A stretch of DNA of 64,000 bases, taken from Anatilimnocola floriformis. GTDB lineage: Bacteria > Planctomycetota > Planctomycetia > Pirellulales > Pirellulaceae. Under the pieces are notes generated by a model. That model had not been told where the DNA came from, searched no databases, and was given only the letters and a program-made list of their open reading frames with translations. The stretch is from assembly GCF_024256385.1 (NCBI RefSeq), contig NZ_JAMLFW010000001.1, positions 3,906,001-3,970,000 on the forward strand. The letters run 5' to 3'. How positions within the stretch are numbered: the stretch's first letter is position 1; each line of letters opens with the position of its first letter. A program made the position numbers and the translations under genes. Below are positions 49,803 to 58,403 of this stretch, piece by piece.

Positions 49803-51881
49803 CTACTTGATCGCGACCTTATCCTTGCCGAGCGAACGGAGGTAATCGATCGTGATGCCGATGCATTCGTTGAAGTAGAAGTCGCGGTCGACGACCTTGC
49901 TGGAGTCGTTCAGCCGTTCGTCGATCTTCTGCTCTTCGTTGTCGGCGTCGAGTTCGGCGCGACGAGCCAGGTACTTGGCTTCGTTGAGCGGAATCTCTTT
50001 CTTGGTCTTCTGTTCCTTGTACTTCTCGATGCTGCCGGCCAGCTTCTTGAAGTCGTCCGAAGTCTTGCGACGCGCATCAGATGCCTCCCGCAGGCGATTC
50101 ACCAAGCCGGTGTTGACCTGATCCAGCTTGTCGAACTTGGCCGAGGGAATCTTGTCGAAAGCCAGCGCGTGATCGAGATCGGCTTCGCTCACGTCCATAT
50201 GATCGGTGATCGACGGCAACACGATATCGGCGAGCACACCGCGACGCTGCGTGCTTTCGCCGTTCGGGCGATAGAACTGCTGCATCGTCAGTTTCAGCGC
50301 GCCTAGGTTCGGCGGGTTGCCGACCTTGAACATCGTTTCGCCCAGGTCGAGCAGGCTTTGCACCGTGCCCTTACCGTGCGAGGTCGAATCGCCAATGATC
50401 AAACCGCGACCGTAATCCTGAATGGCGCCGGCGAGAATTTCGCTGGCCGAAGCGCTGAACTTGCTTTCCAGCACCACGAGCGGGCCCTTCCAGTAGATGC
50501 CCGATTCCATATCGTCGTACTGCGTCACGCGGCCGTTCGGATCTTTCACTTGCACGACCGGGCCTTCGTCGATGAACAGGCCAGTCAGGCTGATCGCTTC
50601 GGTCAAGCTGCCGCCACCGTTACGGCGGAGGTCGAGCATCACCACATCGACGCCCTTGGCCTTGAAGCCGTCGAGCAGCTTCTTCACATCGCGGGTCGAG
50701 CTCTTGAAATCGGCCTGGCCTTCGCGGGCGGCTTCCATATCCATGTAGAAGCTGGGGAGATCAATCACGCCGATTTTGAACGGCGAGCCGTCTTGCTTCT
50801 TGCCTTCTTCGAAGATCACGCCGCGAGCTTCGCTGTCCTTGAGTTCGATCTTGGCGCGGACGATGCGAACAATCTTGGTTTCGCCACCAGCACCAGGCAA
50901 CACGCCGAGGCGCACCACGGTGCCGGCCTTGCCGCGGATCTTCGAAACCACGTCGTTGAGCTTCATTTCGACAACGTCGACCATTTCGCCGTTTTCGCCT
51001 TGTCCGACGCTCACGATGCGGTCTTCGGCCTTCAGTTGACCGCTCTTTTCAGCAGCACCACCCGGAATCAACTTGTTTAGCACTGTGTAACCGTCGCGAT
51101 CTTCCAGCTGAGCGCCGATACCGTCGAGGTTCAGCGTCATCATGATGCGGAAGTTTTCCAGCGAGCTGGGCGACATGAACGTGGTGTGCGGATCGTACGA
51201 CGTCGTGACCGAGGTCAGGTACATTTCCAACAGTTCGTCGCTGTCGGTCTGATGCATCCGGCGGGCGAAATTGGCATACCGCCGCTTGAGTCGAACCTTG
51301 GGATCTTCGCCCTTCAACGTTTTGTCGTTTTTCAGGGTCAGCAAGTCAAACTTGATCCGCTTCCGCCAGCGATCCTTGGCTTCGGCAGGCGTCTTGGCAT
51401 AAGCCAGTTTGGCCGGATCAGTGATGATCGATTCATCGACGGTGAAGTCGAGGTTTTCTTTGAGCAATTCATCGACCGTCACCAGCCGTTCGTCGATCCG
51501 CTTCAAAAACGTGTTGAACACCGTGTAAGCGAACGTGATGTCGCCAGCGCCGAGCTGATTGTCGAGCTCGTTGCGTTGCTTGGCAAATTCATCGATGTCC
51601 GACTGATAGAAGTAGAACTTCATCCCGTCGAGCTTCTTTTCGAACTGATCCAGCGCCCGATTCGAGATTTCGTCGTCGAGCTTGTGCTTCGACAGGTGCT
51701 GCCGGGCAATCAACTCGTTGACTAACATGGTAATACGACGGTCAGCTGCCCGCGGCGCATTGAGCGTCGCCGGCGCCGGCTGTTGACCCATGGCTGCGGG
51801 CAGCAGCATCATGCTCAGCACCGCGGTCGCCAGTAGGTTGGAAAGGTGCCGACGACACGTCGTGTGAGAAAGCAGTCGCAT
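49803..51881 (-). CDS. prc: Carboxy-terminal processing (tail-specific) protease
   Basis: 692 residues from ATG 51881; GAGGA lies 8 nt upstream, so the longer frame to 51923 is less likely. A signal peptide precedes 'AMGQQ' (~residue 33). The order is an N-terminal helical domain, a PDZ domain ('GIGAQLEDRDGYTVLNKLIPGGAAEKSGQLKAEDRIVSVG', landmarks GGAAEKSG, D-I-SVG, ~250-320), then the S41 catalytic domain. The catalytic pair is visible: Ser in 'KFSASASEI' (~478) and Lys in 'TSHGKGTVQ' (~501). The C-terminal DUF3340-like part (~560-690) is typical of the long Prc form. Such proteases trim or degrade envelope proteins from their C-termini in the periplasm. Confidence 0.93.
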   Translation of the reverse strand: MRLLSHTTCRRHLSNLLATAVLSMMLLPAAMGQQPAPATLNAPRAADRRITMLVNELIARQHLSKHKLDDEISNRALDQFEKKLDGMKFYFYQSDIDEFAKQRNELDNQLGAGDITFAYTVFNTFLKRIDERLVTVDELLKENLDFTVDESIITDPAKLAYAKTPAEAKDRWRKRIKFDLLTLKNDKTLKGEDPKVRLKRRYANFARRMHQTDSDELLEMYLTSVTTSYDPHTTFMSPSSLENFRIMMTLNLDGIGAQLEDRDGYTVLNKLIPGGAAEKSGQLKAEDRIVSVGQGENGEMVDVVEMKLNDVVSKIRGKAGTVVRLGVLPGAGGETKIVRIVRAKIELKDSEARGVIFEEGKKQDGSPFKIGVIDLPSFYMDMEAAREGQADFKSSTRDVKKLLDGFKAKGVDVVMLDLRRNGGGSLTEAISLTGLFIDEGPVVQVKDPNGRVTQYDDMESGIYWKGPLVVLESKFSASASEILAGAIQDYGRGLIIGDSTSHGKGTVQSLLDLGETMFKVGNPPNLGALKLTMQQFYRPNGESTQRRGVLADIVLPSITDHMDVSEADLDHALAFDKIPSAKFDKLDQVNTGLVNRLREASDARRKTSDDFKKLAGSIEKYKEQKTKKEIPLNEAKYLARRAELDADNEEQKIDERLNDSSKVVDRDFYFNECIGITIDYLRSLGKDKVAIK

Positions 51882-52084
51882 TCGAGAATCCTCGCCCCTA
51901 AAACCCGCTGCTTGCCGCCGCATCGCACGTGGATGGGTGAAAAAATGCGGGTCAGGTAATCCAGATAAATGGTAGGACCAGTCGCGCGAATTCTATCGCG
52001 CGCGGTGACCTCAGACAACACGAATCAACGTTACGATTTGCACGAAACCCAATTCCTGACACAACTTGAGATTGACTTACTCGC

Positions 52085-53131
52085 GTGAACTCCTCTTCTG
52101 ATTTGCCCACTTCCGACAGCCCGCCGCCACAAACTGCAGCAGCGCAGCAACAAATGCCTGCCTACTCGCAGCAAATAACTCAGGCTGCGGAGATTCTGCG
52201 TGCTGGCGGACTGGTCGCGATTCCAACCGAGACCGTCTACGGCCTCGGCGCCGATGCCGAAAATGAATCCGCTGTTCGCAAGATTTTTGCTGCCAAAGGT
52301 CGGCCTGCCGACCATCCGGTAATTGTCCACCTCGCCGAAGCGCAGGATATGCATCAGTGGTCGTTTGATATACCCAAGTGCGCGCTGCGGCTGGCCGATT
52401 GCTATTGGCCGGGCCCGCTGACGATGATTCTCAAGCGGAGCCCCAAGGCCCTCGATGTCGTCACCGGCGGTCAGGAAACCGTCGGCCTGCGCGTTCCCAA
52501 TCACCCCGTGGCCCTCGCGCTGCTGAAAGAGTTTGGCCGCGGCGTGGCAGCCCCCTCGGCCAACCGCTTCGGCCGGATCAGCCCGACGCTGGCAACCCAC
52601 GTCCGCCAGGAACTGGGTGATAGCGTCGACCTGATTCTGGACGGCGGGGCATCGCAGGTCGGCCTGGAGTCGACGATCGTCGACCTCACCGGCGAACAGG
52701 CGGTGCTGTTGCGGCCGGGCGCAATTTCGGTCGAACAACTGCAAGCCGTCATTGGCGAATACCTGGGCGATCCAGCTGAAAACCAGACCCGAGCTTCAGG
52801 CCGTTTGCAAAGCCACTACGCGCCGCGGGCGCAGGTGATCGTCGTCGAACCGATCGAGCTCCGCAGCACCATCCGCCGCTGCGAAGATGCCGGCCAGCGA
52901 TACGCCGTTCTCTGCGATGCCCCCATCGCCAAAGCGGCCAACGTCCACACGGCGCACTTCTACAAGCTCCCTGCCGATCCGGTTGTTCGCGCTCAGCGCC
53001 TTTATATTGCCCTCCGCGCCGCCGATGACGCGGGCTATCCGATCCTGATCATTGCCCACGAACGCGATCCCGCGAACAAAGACGCGGCCATCTGGGATCG
53101 CCTGCAAAAAGCAGCAGCGCCGCGAGATTAG
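52085..53131 (+). CDS. tsaC: L-threonylcarbamoyladenylate synthase, Sua5 type
   Basis: 348 residues. It makes threonylcarbamoyl-AMP from threonine, bicarbonate and ATP, the first step of the t6A37 tRNA modification. The N-terminal YrdC domain has 'GGLVAIPTETVYGLGADA' (~41-58), 'KGRPADHPVIVHL', 'YWPGPLTMIL', 'VGLRVPNHP' and 'APSANRFGRISPT'. A C-terminal Sua5 domain (~230-345) makes it the long form. The GTG 52085 start has no ribosome site; ATG 52154 (MPAYSQQ) could instead be used, giving the first 23 residues as leader. It is divergent from prc. Confidence 0.9.
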   Translation: MNSSSDLPTSDSPPPQTAAAQQQMPAYSQQITQAAEILRAGGLVAIPTETVYGLGADAENESAVRKIFAAKGRPADHPVIVHLAEAQDMHQWSFDIPKCALRLADCYWPGPLTMILKRSPKALDVVTGGQETVGLRVPNHPVALALLKEFGRGVAAPSANRFGRISPTLATHVRQELGDSVDLILDGGASQVGLESTIVDLTGEQAVLLRPGAISVEQLQAVIGEYLGDPAENQTRASGRLQSHYAPRAQVIVVEPIELRSTIRRCEDAGQRYAVLCDAPIAKAANVHTAHFYKLPADPVVRAQRLYIALRAADDAGYPILIIAHERDPANKDAAIWDRLQKAAAPRD

Positions 53132-53264
53132 CCCACAGTCGTCGAACGCTCCGCGGTCGATGAATGGAAGTTCCTCGCCAAAATCCGCCGAAAGAGCGTC
53201 AGCGACTTTCGGCATTTCGGCGCGCATCGCTTCCGTCTCCAACGATTTCAGCAATCGCCGAGCA

Positions 53265-54167
53265 TCACCCGCGCCCGCCCCGACTTTGCAGATATTCCAG
53301 CAACGCCCGATCAAACTGCATGCTCGTATCGAGCGGCACGTAATCGATGCCTGTTTGAAAGCACTCTTGTTTGTACATCGCGCGGAAAGCCGAGATTTCG
53401 TCCTGATACTCTTTCCGATAGCCGGAAGCGTCGACTGTCACCTTTTCGTTCGTCTCGGGATCTTCGAACTCGATCATCCCTTCGAACGGAAACGCCACTT
53501 CGGCTTCGTCGAGGATGTGAAACAAGATCACGTCGTTGCCGCGATGCCGCAACCGTCGCAGCGATTGAAACACCGGCCCGGGATCGGTCAGCAAATCGCT
53601 AAAGATCATCACCAGACTTTTGTGCCGCAGCATCGCCGCGACCTGCGTCAAACTCTTGGCAATGTCCGTCGCGCCGGTCGGCTTCAGCTTCGCGAGCAAC
53701 GCCAGCACAATGCCCAACTGCGTTCGCTTGCTCTTCGGCGCGACGGAGTCACGAATCTTTTCGTCGAACGTAATCAGCCCGCAGGGATCCTGCTGCATCA
53801 GCATCAGGTAACAGAGCGACGCCGCCAGGCAGATCGCGTAGTCGAACTTCGTCAAATCCTGCCGCAGCGTGTAGCCCATCGACTGGCTCAGGTCCATCAC
53901 CAGATAGCCCGTGATGTTCGTCTCGGCTTCGAACTTTTTAACGTAGTACTTGTCTGTCTTGGCATAGACCAGCCAATCGATATCCTTCGGATCGTCGCCC
54001 GTCGAATACCGCCGATGCTCGCTGAACTCGACCGAAAACCCATGAAACGGGCTGGCATGCAACCCCTGCAAAAAGCCCTTCACGACAAACTGAGCGCGCA
54101 GATCAAGCCGCTTGATCTGATTGATGACTTCGGGTTTGAGATATTTTTCAACGGCCATGTCTGTCAT
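53265..54167 (-). CDS. DUF58 domain protein
   Basis: 300 residues. The family landmarks are clear: 'HGFSVEFSEHRRYSTGDDPKDIDWLVYAKTDKYYVKKFEAET' (cited by SEHR-Y--GDDP--IDW-V-AKTDK-YVK-FE-E) and a VWA-like metal site 'LVMDLSQSMGY' (D-x-S-x-S). DUF58 proteins usually sit beside MoxR AAA+ ATPases and are thought to act in protein maturation in the envelope, but no moxR gene lies here. There is no signal peptide or membrane segment. Two starts, 54167 (MTDMAVEK) and 54158 (MAVEK), are possible. Confidence 0.88.
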   Translation of the reverse strand: MTDMAVEKYLKPEVINQIKRLDLRAQFVVKGFLQGLHASPFHGFSVEFSEHRRYSTGDDPKDIDWLVYAKTDKYYVKKFEAETNITGYLVMDLSQSMGYTLRQDLTKFDYAICLAASLCYLMLMQQDPCGLITFDEKIRDSVAPKSKRTQLGIVLALLAKLKPTGATDIAKSLTQVAAMLRHKSLVMIFSDLLTDPGPVFQSLRRLRHRGNDVILFHILDEAEVAFPFEGMIEFEDPETNEKVTVDASGYRKEYQDEISAFRAMYKQECFQTGIDYVPLDTSMQFDRALLEYLQSRGGRG

Positions 54168-54210
54168 CTTACTGGCAAGCGAACAATCAAATCAGGTGGA
54201 GGACTCGGCA

Positions 54211-54705
54211 ATGCAAACGATTCTGGAAGGACGCTGCAAGATGAGTTACTTCACCGACCTACGGATGGTATTCCAGGCCATCAACAACAGCCAACGGCAT
54301 TTCAACTGGCTCATCACAGACTTGCAGTGTCTCCGGCTGAGTCTCGATGAAGGCCTCTCCGATCCGCTGGTTGCCCCCGGCCCGCACTGGCTGACTGGCG
54401 ACGAGTTGACCGAGCTGGTTGCTACGTCCGAGCTGCAGTTTATTTGGGCGGTCCTGTCGGGATTTTCGCCGAGCATCTCGCTTGATTTGGGGCGGTTGGA
54501 AATTGAGCCGTACGCGGATGGCAACCCAAACTTTTGGGTAGAAGAGCCGCGAATTCAGCATCCGCTCGCTGAACTTGAAATTGTGTGTTGGGACGCAACG
54601 AGCACGCTGCTGCTCAGCCGCGATCCGTCGATTAGCGAACAGTTTCGGCAGTATTTTCCGGAAGCGATCGATCTCGCGGATCGTAACAAGGCTCGCTCAC
54701 TCTGA
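54211..54705 (+). CDS. Hypothetical protein at the start of the accessory cassette
   Basis: 164 residues from ATG 54211, which follows TGGAGGA with an 8-nt spacer; MSYFTDLRM at 54241 is an alternative. The sequence is mixed alpha/beta, rich in aromatic residues (FNWLITDLQC, FIWAVLSGF), with an acidic end. I recognise no family. Size, composition and position in a run of small genes resemble immunity-type or SUKH-like proteins, but this is only an impression. Confidence 0.6.
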   Translation: MQTILEGRCKMSYFTDLRMVFQAINNSQRHFNWLITDLQCLRLSLDEGLSDPLVAPGPHWLTGDELTELVATSELQFIWAVLSGFSPSISLDLGRLEIEPYADGNPNFWVEEPRIQHPLAELEIVCWDATSTLLLSRDPSISEQFRQYFPEAIDLADRNKARSL

Positions 54706-54742
54706 CTTGCCAGAAGCATCATCGTGTGAACCGGAGAACCAC

Positions 54743-54862
54743 ATGGCCGACGCAGAGCCCGCAGGCGGAGATATGCAACAGGAACTTCCCGTACCAATCC
54801 AAGATCTGATATTTAAGGCCGATCGACCGTGTCGTTCCGAGATAGATAGAATAGCGGGATGA
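54743..54862 (+). CDS. Short 39-residue protein overlapping the next gene
   Basis: The frame starts at ATG 54743 with CGGAGA at 54731-54736 and ends with TGA 54860-54862. That TGA shares ATGA with the ATG of the next gene (54859), a 4-bp overlap typical of translationally coupled genes. The short protein (MADAEPAGGDM..., ending CRSEIDRIAG) has no recognisable domain. The ribosome site and the exact coupling are the only reasons to call it a gene. Confidence 0.5.
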   Translation: MADAEPAGGDMQQELPVPIQDLIFKADRPCRSEIDRIAG

Positions 54863-55068
54863 GCACTCAGTTTAACCCACAAGCATCAAACCCAATCGGA
54901 CCAGGAATATTTTATGAATGTCGGAGCTGCGGTGATCGATTAGATTCCGGGGCAAGTCATGCTGTCGCTTGCAGATGCCGCAATCTTGTTCTTGATATCG
55001 ATGCGGGAAGAATTTCGGTAAAAAATCCGAGTGTGGTTTTTGTTATTCAGCCGACAGTGTCCAAATAG
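54859..55068 (+). CDS. Small Cys-rich protein coupled to the preceding short ORF
   Basis: 69 residues. 'FYECRSCGDRL' (CxxC, residues ~20-23) followed by 'VACRCRNL' (CxC, ~37-39) suggests a zinc ribbon. The rest is hydrophobic and beta-rich (LVLDIDAGRISVKNPSVVFVIQ). The start overlaps the stop of the 39-residue ORF by ATGA. No family recognised. Confidence 0.55.
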   Translation: MSTQFNPQASNPIGPGIFYECRSCGDRLDSGASHAVACRCRNLVLDIDAGRISVKNPSVVFVIQPTVSK

Positions 55069-55221
55069 TGGACGCTGAATTCTCGGGCGGTGATACTTAG
55101 CGAGAGACCGTGAACGCAGCGACATTGGTGATTCCACCGCAAATCGTCAGGGCGGAGTACCGACCTGACCTACTTGGCTGCAGCGATTCGCGCAGCCTCC
55201 CCTGTCGACCTCCTGAAAAAC

Positions 55222-55683
55222 ATGGCCCATCGAAAGCTAATTGTGATGCTGACCTGCGTCGCCTTTTTGGTGGCGTGTCTTTTAGCTGGCTGTGACTCGC
55301 CATTTCACACAGGTCTGCAGCAGAGCGGAACTGCGTTCTCAGCCGGTGACCATGTAGTGGTCACGACCTATGGATACTTTGGCAATGGGGACAAGTTGGC
55401 ATTTGCCATCGTCCAAACTTGGCCCATCGACACCCCACCAGAAGTCAAGCTCGCCGACAAACGAGTTGATTTCGATTCAAAGACAACTCCACTCATTCGG
55501 CAGAATGACGGTATCTACCGCGAGCCCGATATTTCGGGAACGGTGTACATGTACTTCGGCGATGAGTTACGCACCATGAGTGTGGATATGGATGAACACA
55601 CCGACACCGCCGGCATGATGCAATTGAAGGATATCGATGCCGTCTGGGCGCATTTCGAAAAATTCAAGAAGCAGCAGAAGTAG
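55222..55683 (+). CDS. Small lipoprotein, accessory cassette
   Basis: 153 residues from ATG 55222; the frame opens earlier. The signal 'HRKLIVMLTCVAFLVACLLAGC' ends in a lipobox (LLAGC, Cys ~23). The mature part has 'SAGDHVVVTTYGYFGNGDKLAFAI' and is beta-rich, ending in a short helical basic tail (FKKQQK). It is probably anchored on the outer face of a membrane. No family is recognised and no clear ribosome site is visible. Confidence 0.55.
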   Translation: MAHRKLIVMLTCVAFLVACLLAGCDSPFHTGLQQSGTAFSAGDHVVVTTYGYFGNGDKLAFAIVQTWPIDTPPEVKLADKRVDFDSKTTPLIRQNDGIYREPDISGTVYMYFGDELRTMSVDMDEHTDTAGMMQLKDIDAVWAHFEKFKKQQK

Positions 55684-55711
55684 CCGCGGACCTTTGGTCG
55701 GACATCTCACT

Positions 55712-56116
55712 ATGTGGCTTTTCTCTCAAACACCTAAGCTCAACCCGAAGATTACTTTCGAGGGTATTGAGTTCACATTCCATCGCGAAGACGAATGGTG
55801 GGAGTTCACCTACCGTGGTACTGCGTTCAGTTCGTTCGAGCCGGTGTTGATCATGCCTATGAAGACGCAGCTTGATTCCATCCTGTCCACGCTAGAAACG
55901 TTGATGCCAGAATTGAGGACCAAGCTGAGGAGCGGGTTGAGTGAGTGGAGTGATGCGACACTGGATAGTGGCGAGACCTACTCGATCGACGTGAAGGATT
56001 TTGCCAACGACGGAGCTTTTTCAGTTTCGTGGTCAAACTGCGCGTCGTGGGGAGATATTGGCGTGGAATACACCATCAAAGATCATGCCATTATTGATGA
56101 AAGCTGGAGTGACTGA
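55712..56116 (+). CDS. Hypothetical protein, accessory cassette
   Basis: 134 residues starting MWLFSQTPK. The protein is rich in Trp and acidic residues (EDEWWEF, WSDATLDSG, VSWSNCASWGD), as many small cassette or immunity-like proteins are. No known domain. It starts 28 bp after the lipoprotein stop; no ribosome site is obvious. Confidence 0.55.
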   Translation: MWLFSQTPKLNPKITFEGIEFTFHREDEWWEFTYRGTAFSSFEPVLIMPMKTQLDSILSTLETLMPELRTKLRSGLSEWSDATLDSGETYSIDVKDFANDGAFSVSWSNCASWGDIGVEYTIKDHAIIDESWSD

Positions 56117-56136
56117 GCCACTCCAGCTATTTCAAC

Positions 56137-56410
56137 ATGTCGCAAAAACAACAACATCTCCAGGTAATGGCAGTCCTGCGACGCTGGGATCCGATCGGCG
56201 TCATTGGTGACAGGAACGATGATGAATATGATTCGTACGCTATTCGTTTCGTCCAACGGTCTGAATCGTGGCGCGACAGTTGATGACCTGGTCAAGTACA
56301 TGCGCGAGCTTGCCACTCTCTCGATGGGGCTGAGTCACTTTGACGAAGCTCACAGCCGTAACTGCGCTGCAGAACTGGTAAACTACTGGGTGGCTTCGAA
56401 GAGCAGATGA
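56137..56410 (+). pseudogene. Small gene broken by a one-base frameshift (DUF1871-like)
   Basis: The first part reads from ATG 56137 as 'MSQKQQHLQVMAVLRRWDPIGV...DEYDSYAIRFVQR', then runs into a stop at 56281-56283. The frame one base later continues as 'LNRGATVDDLVKYMRELATLSMGLS...ELVNYW'. Removing one T (about 56260) joins them in one 90-residue protein: FVQR-LNRGATVDDLV. The joined protein looks like a family with 'LRRWDPIGV', 'DEYDSYA' and 'MGL' landmarks (DUF1871-like, from memory). Either the gene is broken or the sequence has an error. The stop (56408-56410) overlaps the next ATG by ATGA, so the second half is still in its old context. Confidence 0.65.
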
Positions 56411-56751
56411 ACGTCGTCTATTACGACAATCTCGAACCCTCGCTCACCGATGAGGCTACAGCCATCATCGAAGTTGAGCGAATCTACTGCCTTGATTGGG
56501 ACAGCTTCAGTGAACCCTATTGGCAGGAACTCACACGCATCTACGACAATCTTCCCGGCACCGTGCGATTTCCCGAGCCCGAAATTCCCTGGTGGTTTGG
56601 CCAAGATGAGGATACGCCACCATTTCTCTGGGCATCGGTCGAGCCGCCTGGCTTACAGGTGTACGGAGTTCTGCCGTTGGTAGATTGGCTGGCCTGGGAC
56701 AATCGATTTCAATCCCTGGCTGCTAAATTACCGATGCGGGTGCTGAAGTAG
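56407..56751 (+). CDS. Hypothetical acidic protein overlapping the frameshifted gene
   Basis: 114 residues, starting ATG 56407 inside the stop of the preceding gene (ATGA). The sequence is acidic and Trp-rich (EPEIPWWFGQDEDTPPFLWASVEPPG), with no signal peptide. No family is recognised. The overlap argues that both genes were once co-translated, so loss of the upstream frame may reduce translation of this one. Confidence 0.55.
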   Translation: MNVVYYDNLEPSLTDEATAIIEVERIYCLDWDSFSEPYWQELTRIYDNLPGTVRFPEPEIPWWFGQDEDTPPFLWASVEPPGLQVYGVLPLVDWLAWDNRFQSLAAKLPMRVLK

Positions 56752-56815
56752 GAATGCGGTGCGTCGAGCTCTCAAGTCCGGTTGGTGAATATTGCAGCCG
56801 CAGCAGGAGTCAATC

Positions 56816-57310
56816 GTGGCTATGTCAAAGAGTAAGCAGGTTGTGGGGTTAGTTGCCTGGCTAATCGTCAGCTTCATCGCAGCTGCGATCGGTGCTACGG
56901 CGTCCGTCAACGCGGGGCCGTTTTACCTGCAGTTGCAACGACCTACTTGGGCGCCACCGGCGAATGTGTTCGGACCGGTTTGGACGATCCTTTACACACT
57001 GATGGCGATCGCGGCCTGGTTGATTTGGCGGGTCGATGGTCTTCGCGGGGCGCGCTTGGCGCTCACGTTGTTCTTCCTTCAATTAGCCGTGAACGCGATT
57101 TGGAGTTGGCTCTTTTTTGCTTGGCATTTGGGCGCGATTTCCTTCGCCGATATTTTGCTGCTTTGGACTCTGATTGTCGTCACGCTGATCATGTTCTGGC
57201 GTATCAAGCCGCTGGCCGGCGCGCTGCTCATTCCGTACCTGCTGTGGGTCAGCTTCGCTACGGTCCTCAACTACGCGATGTGGCAACTCAATCCGCAGGT
57301 TTTGGGGTAG
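56816..57310 (+). CDS. tspO: TspO/MBR family membrane protein
   Basis: 164 residues from GTG 56816 (AGGAG 6 nt upstream; ATG 56822 is an alternative). Five membrane segments and the family landmarks 'RPTWAPPANVFGPVWTILYTLMAIAAW' (cited by W-A-PP---F-PVWT-LY-LM), 'FFLQLAVNAIWSWLFF' (Q-L--N--WS-LFF) and 'YLLWVSFATVLNYAMWQLN' (Y--WV-FA--LN---W-LN) are all present. TspO proteins bind porphyrins and cholesterol-like ligands in the outer or inner membrane and often respond to oxidative or light stress. The setting among unknown genes does not show its ligand. Confidence 0.9.
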   Translation: MAMSKSKQVVGLVAWLIVSFIAAAIGATASVNAGPFYLQLQRPTWAPPANVFGPVWTILYTLMAIAAWLIWRVDGLRGARLALTLFFLQLAVNAIWSWLFFAWHLGAISFADILLLWTLIVVTLIMFWRIKPLAGALLIPYLLWVSFATVLNYAMWQLNPQVLG

Positions 57311-57317
57311 TGAGCTG

Positions 57318-57707
57318 ATGCAACCAACCGATTCCAAGGTGCAAATCTCAACGAGTGATCTTCAAGAAGCACGTGCACCTCTTGCGTCGCTAATCAGCAA
57401 GTCGGAGAAAGCCCAGCTGAAACTGAAATCAGGAAGCTGGCAACACAATATGCTGCGCGACAACCTGCGAGCCCTGCACATCGCCGCGGCACTTTTGCAG
57501 CAAGACCGAAATAGCACAGCTGACTTCACAGCGAGTGATCTGGAAGAGTCGCTTGCCACGTTGGCCAGGATAATCGAAAAGGTCGAGGTGACCGAGGGAA
57601 AGTTCACGCCCGGGACTTCCCAACATACATTGCAACGCAACAGGCTGATGGCGTTGCGTGTCGCGGAAAGTCTGCTGAAAGCCGAGTTTGAAAAACACTC
57701 GGCCTGA
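57318..57707 (+). CDS. Small helical protein with an internal duplication
   Basis: 129 residues. Two halves align: 'STSDLQEARAPLASLISKSE...GSWQHNMLRDNLRALHIAAALLQ' and 'TASDLEESLATLARIIEKVE...GTSQHTLQRNRLMALRVAESLLK' (shared landmarks SDL-E---L--I--K, S-QH---R---ALR-A--LL). Each half is about 50 residues and looks like a helical hairpin. No family recognised. It begins 7 bp after tspO, so the two are probably co-transcribed. Confidence 0.65.
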   Translation: MQPTDSKVQISTSDLQEARAPLASLISKSEKAQLKLKSGSWQHNMLRDNLRALHIAAALLQQDRNSTADFTASDLEESLATLARIIEKVEVTEGKFTPGTSQHTLQRNRLMALRVAESLLKAEFEKHSA

Positions 57708-57757
57708 CGGCGCTCACATTGAGCGCGCTGAAGAGCGATTCATGAGGTGGTTCACGA

Positions 57758-58261
57758 ATGCCGGATGCAATACGAGGATTGTTGTTCTTCGGAGTAGCTG
57801 CTGTCGGCTGGGTGTTTGCGCATCACTCGAGCGAACTCGCTCGCAAGATGGCGAGGATTCTGCCAATCGTCGCTGGCGCTGGTGTCTGTTGGCTGCTGCT
57901 GACGGGCCTCGTTCGCAACTTGGTTCCTCATGTCGATCTTCATCGCTGGTCGGGGCATGCGATCGTCATTTTTCTCTGGCTGGCAGTCCCATTTGCGGCT
58001 GGCGTCGTTTTGGAAAGAAATTGGCGGCGTCCGTCTTCAATGGTGATTCTTCATTTCCTGGCACTACTGGCTGTGCTCGCCATCGGCCTGATTACAGCGA
58101 TTAGTGGCTACCTTGGTCCATCCAATTCCGCCGCTGACGGCGTCGCTGCGATGGCTGAAGAAACTGCCAAACGTTTCGATACTCTGCACAAGTGCGTGCT
58201 CCCCGGCGTGTTCAGCGTGCTGCTGGTGCAATGGTGGCGAATCTTTCGGCCCTATGACTAA
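57758..58261 (+). CDS. Membrane protein of unknown function
   Basis: 167 residues with four likely membrane segments ('GLLFFGVAAVGWVF', 'ILPIVAGAGVCWLLLTG', 'AIVIFLWLAVPFAAGVV', 'VILHFLALLAVLAIGLI') and a C-terminal amphipathic helix before 'VFSVLLVQWWRIF'. 'HVDLHRWSGH' in a loop is His-rich. No known family could be recognised. It lies between the duplicated helical protein and the metallopeptidase. Confidence 0.6.
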   Translation: MPDAIRGLLFFGVAAVGWVFAHHSSELARKMARILPIVAGAGVCWLLLTGLVRNLVPHVDLHRWSGHAIVIFLWLAVPFAAGVVLERNWRRPSSMVILHFLALLAVLAIGLITAISGYLGPSNSAADGVAAMAEETAKRFDTLHKCVLPGVFSVLLVQWWRIFRPYD

Positions 58262-58403
58262 CGAACGAAACGAACGTGTTGGGTTACATATCCGCCGCAA
58301 TCGGCGTGAGGATGTACTCACCCGCGTTCTTGTGACATATTCGACGAACAGAGTTCACCTGTCGGCGTCGAAGGAATGCGATTACGGAAGTTGAGGAGCC
58401 CAC

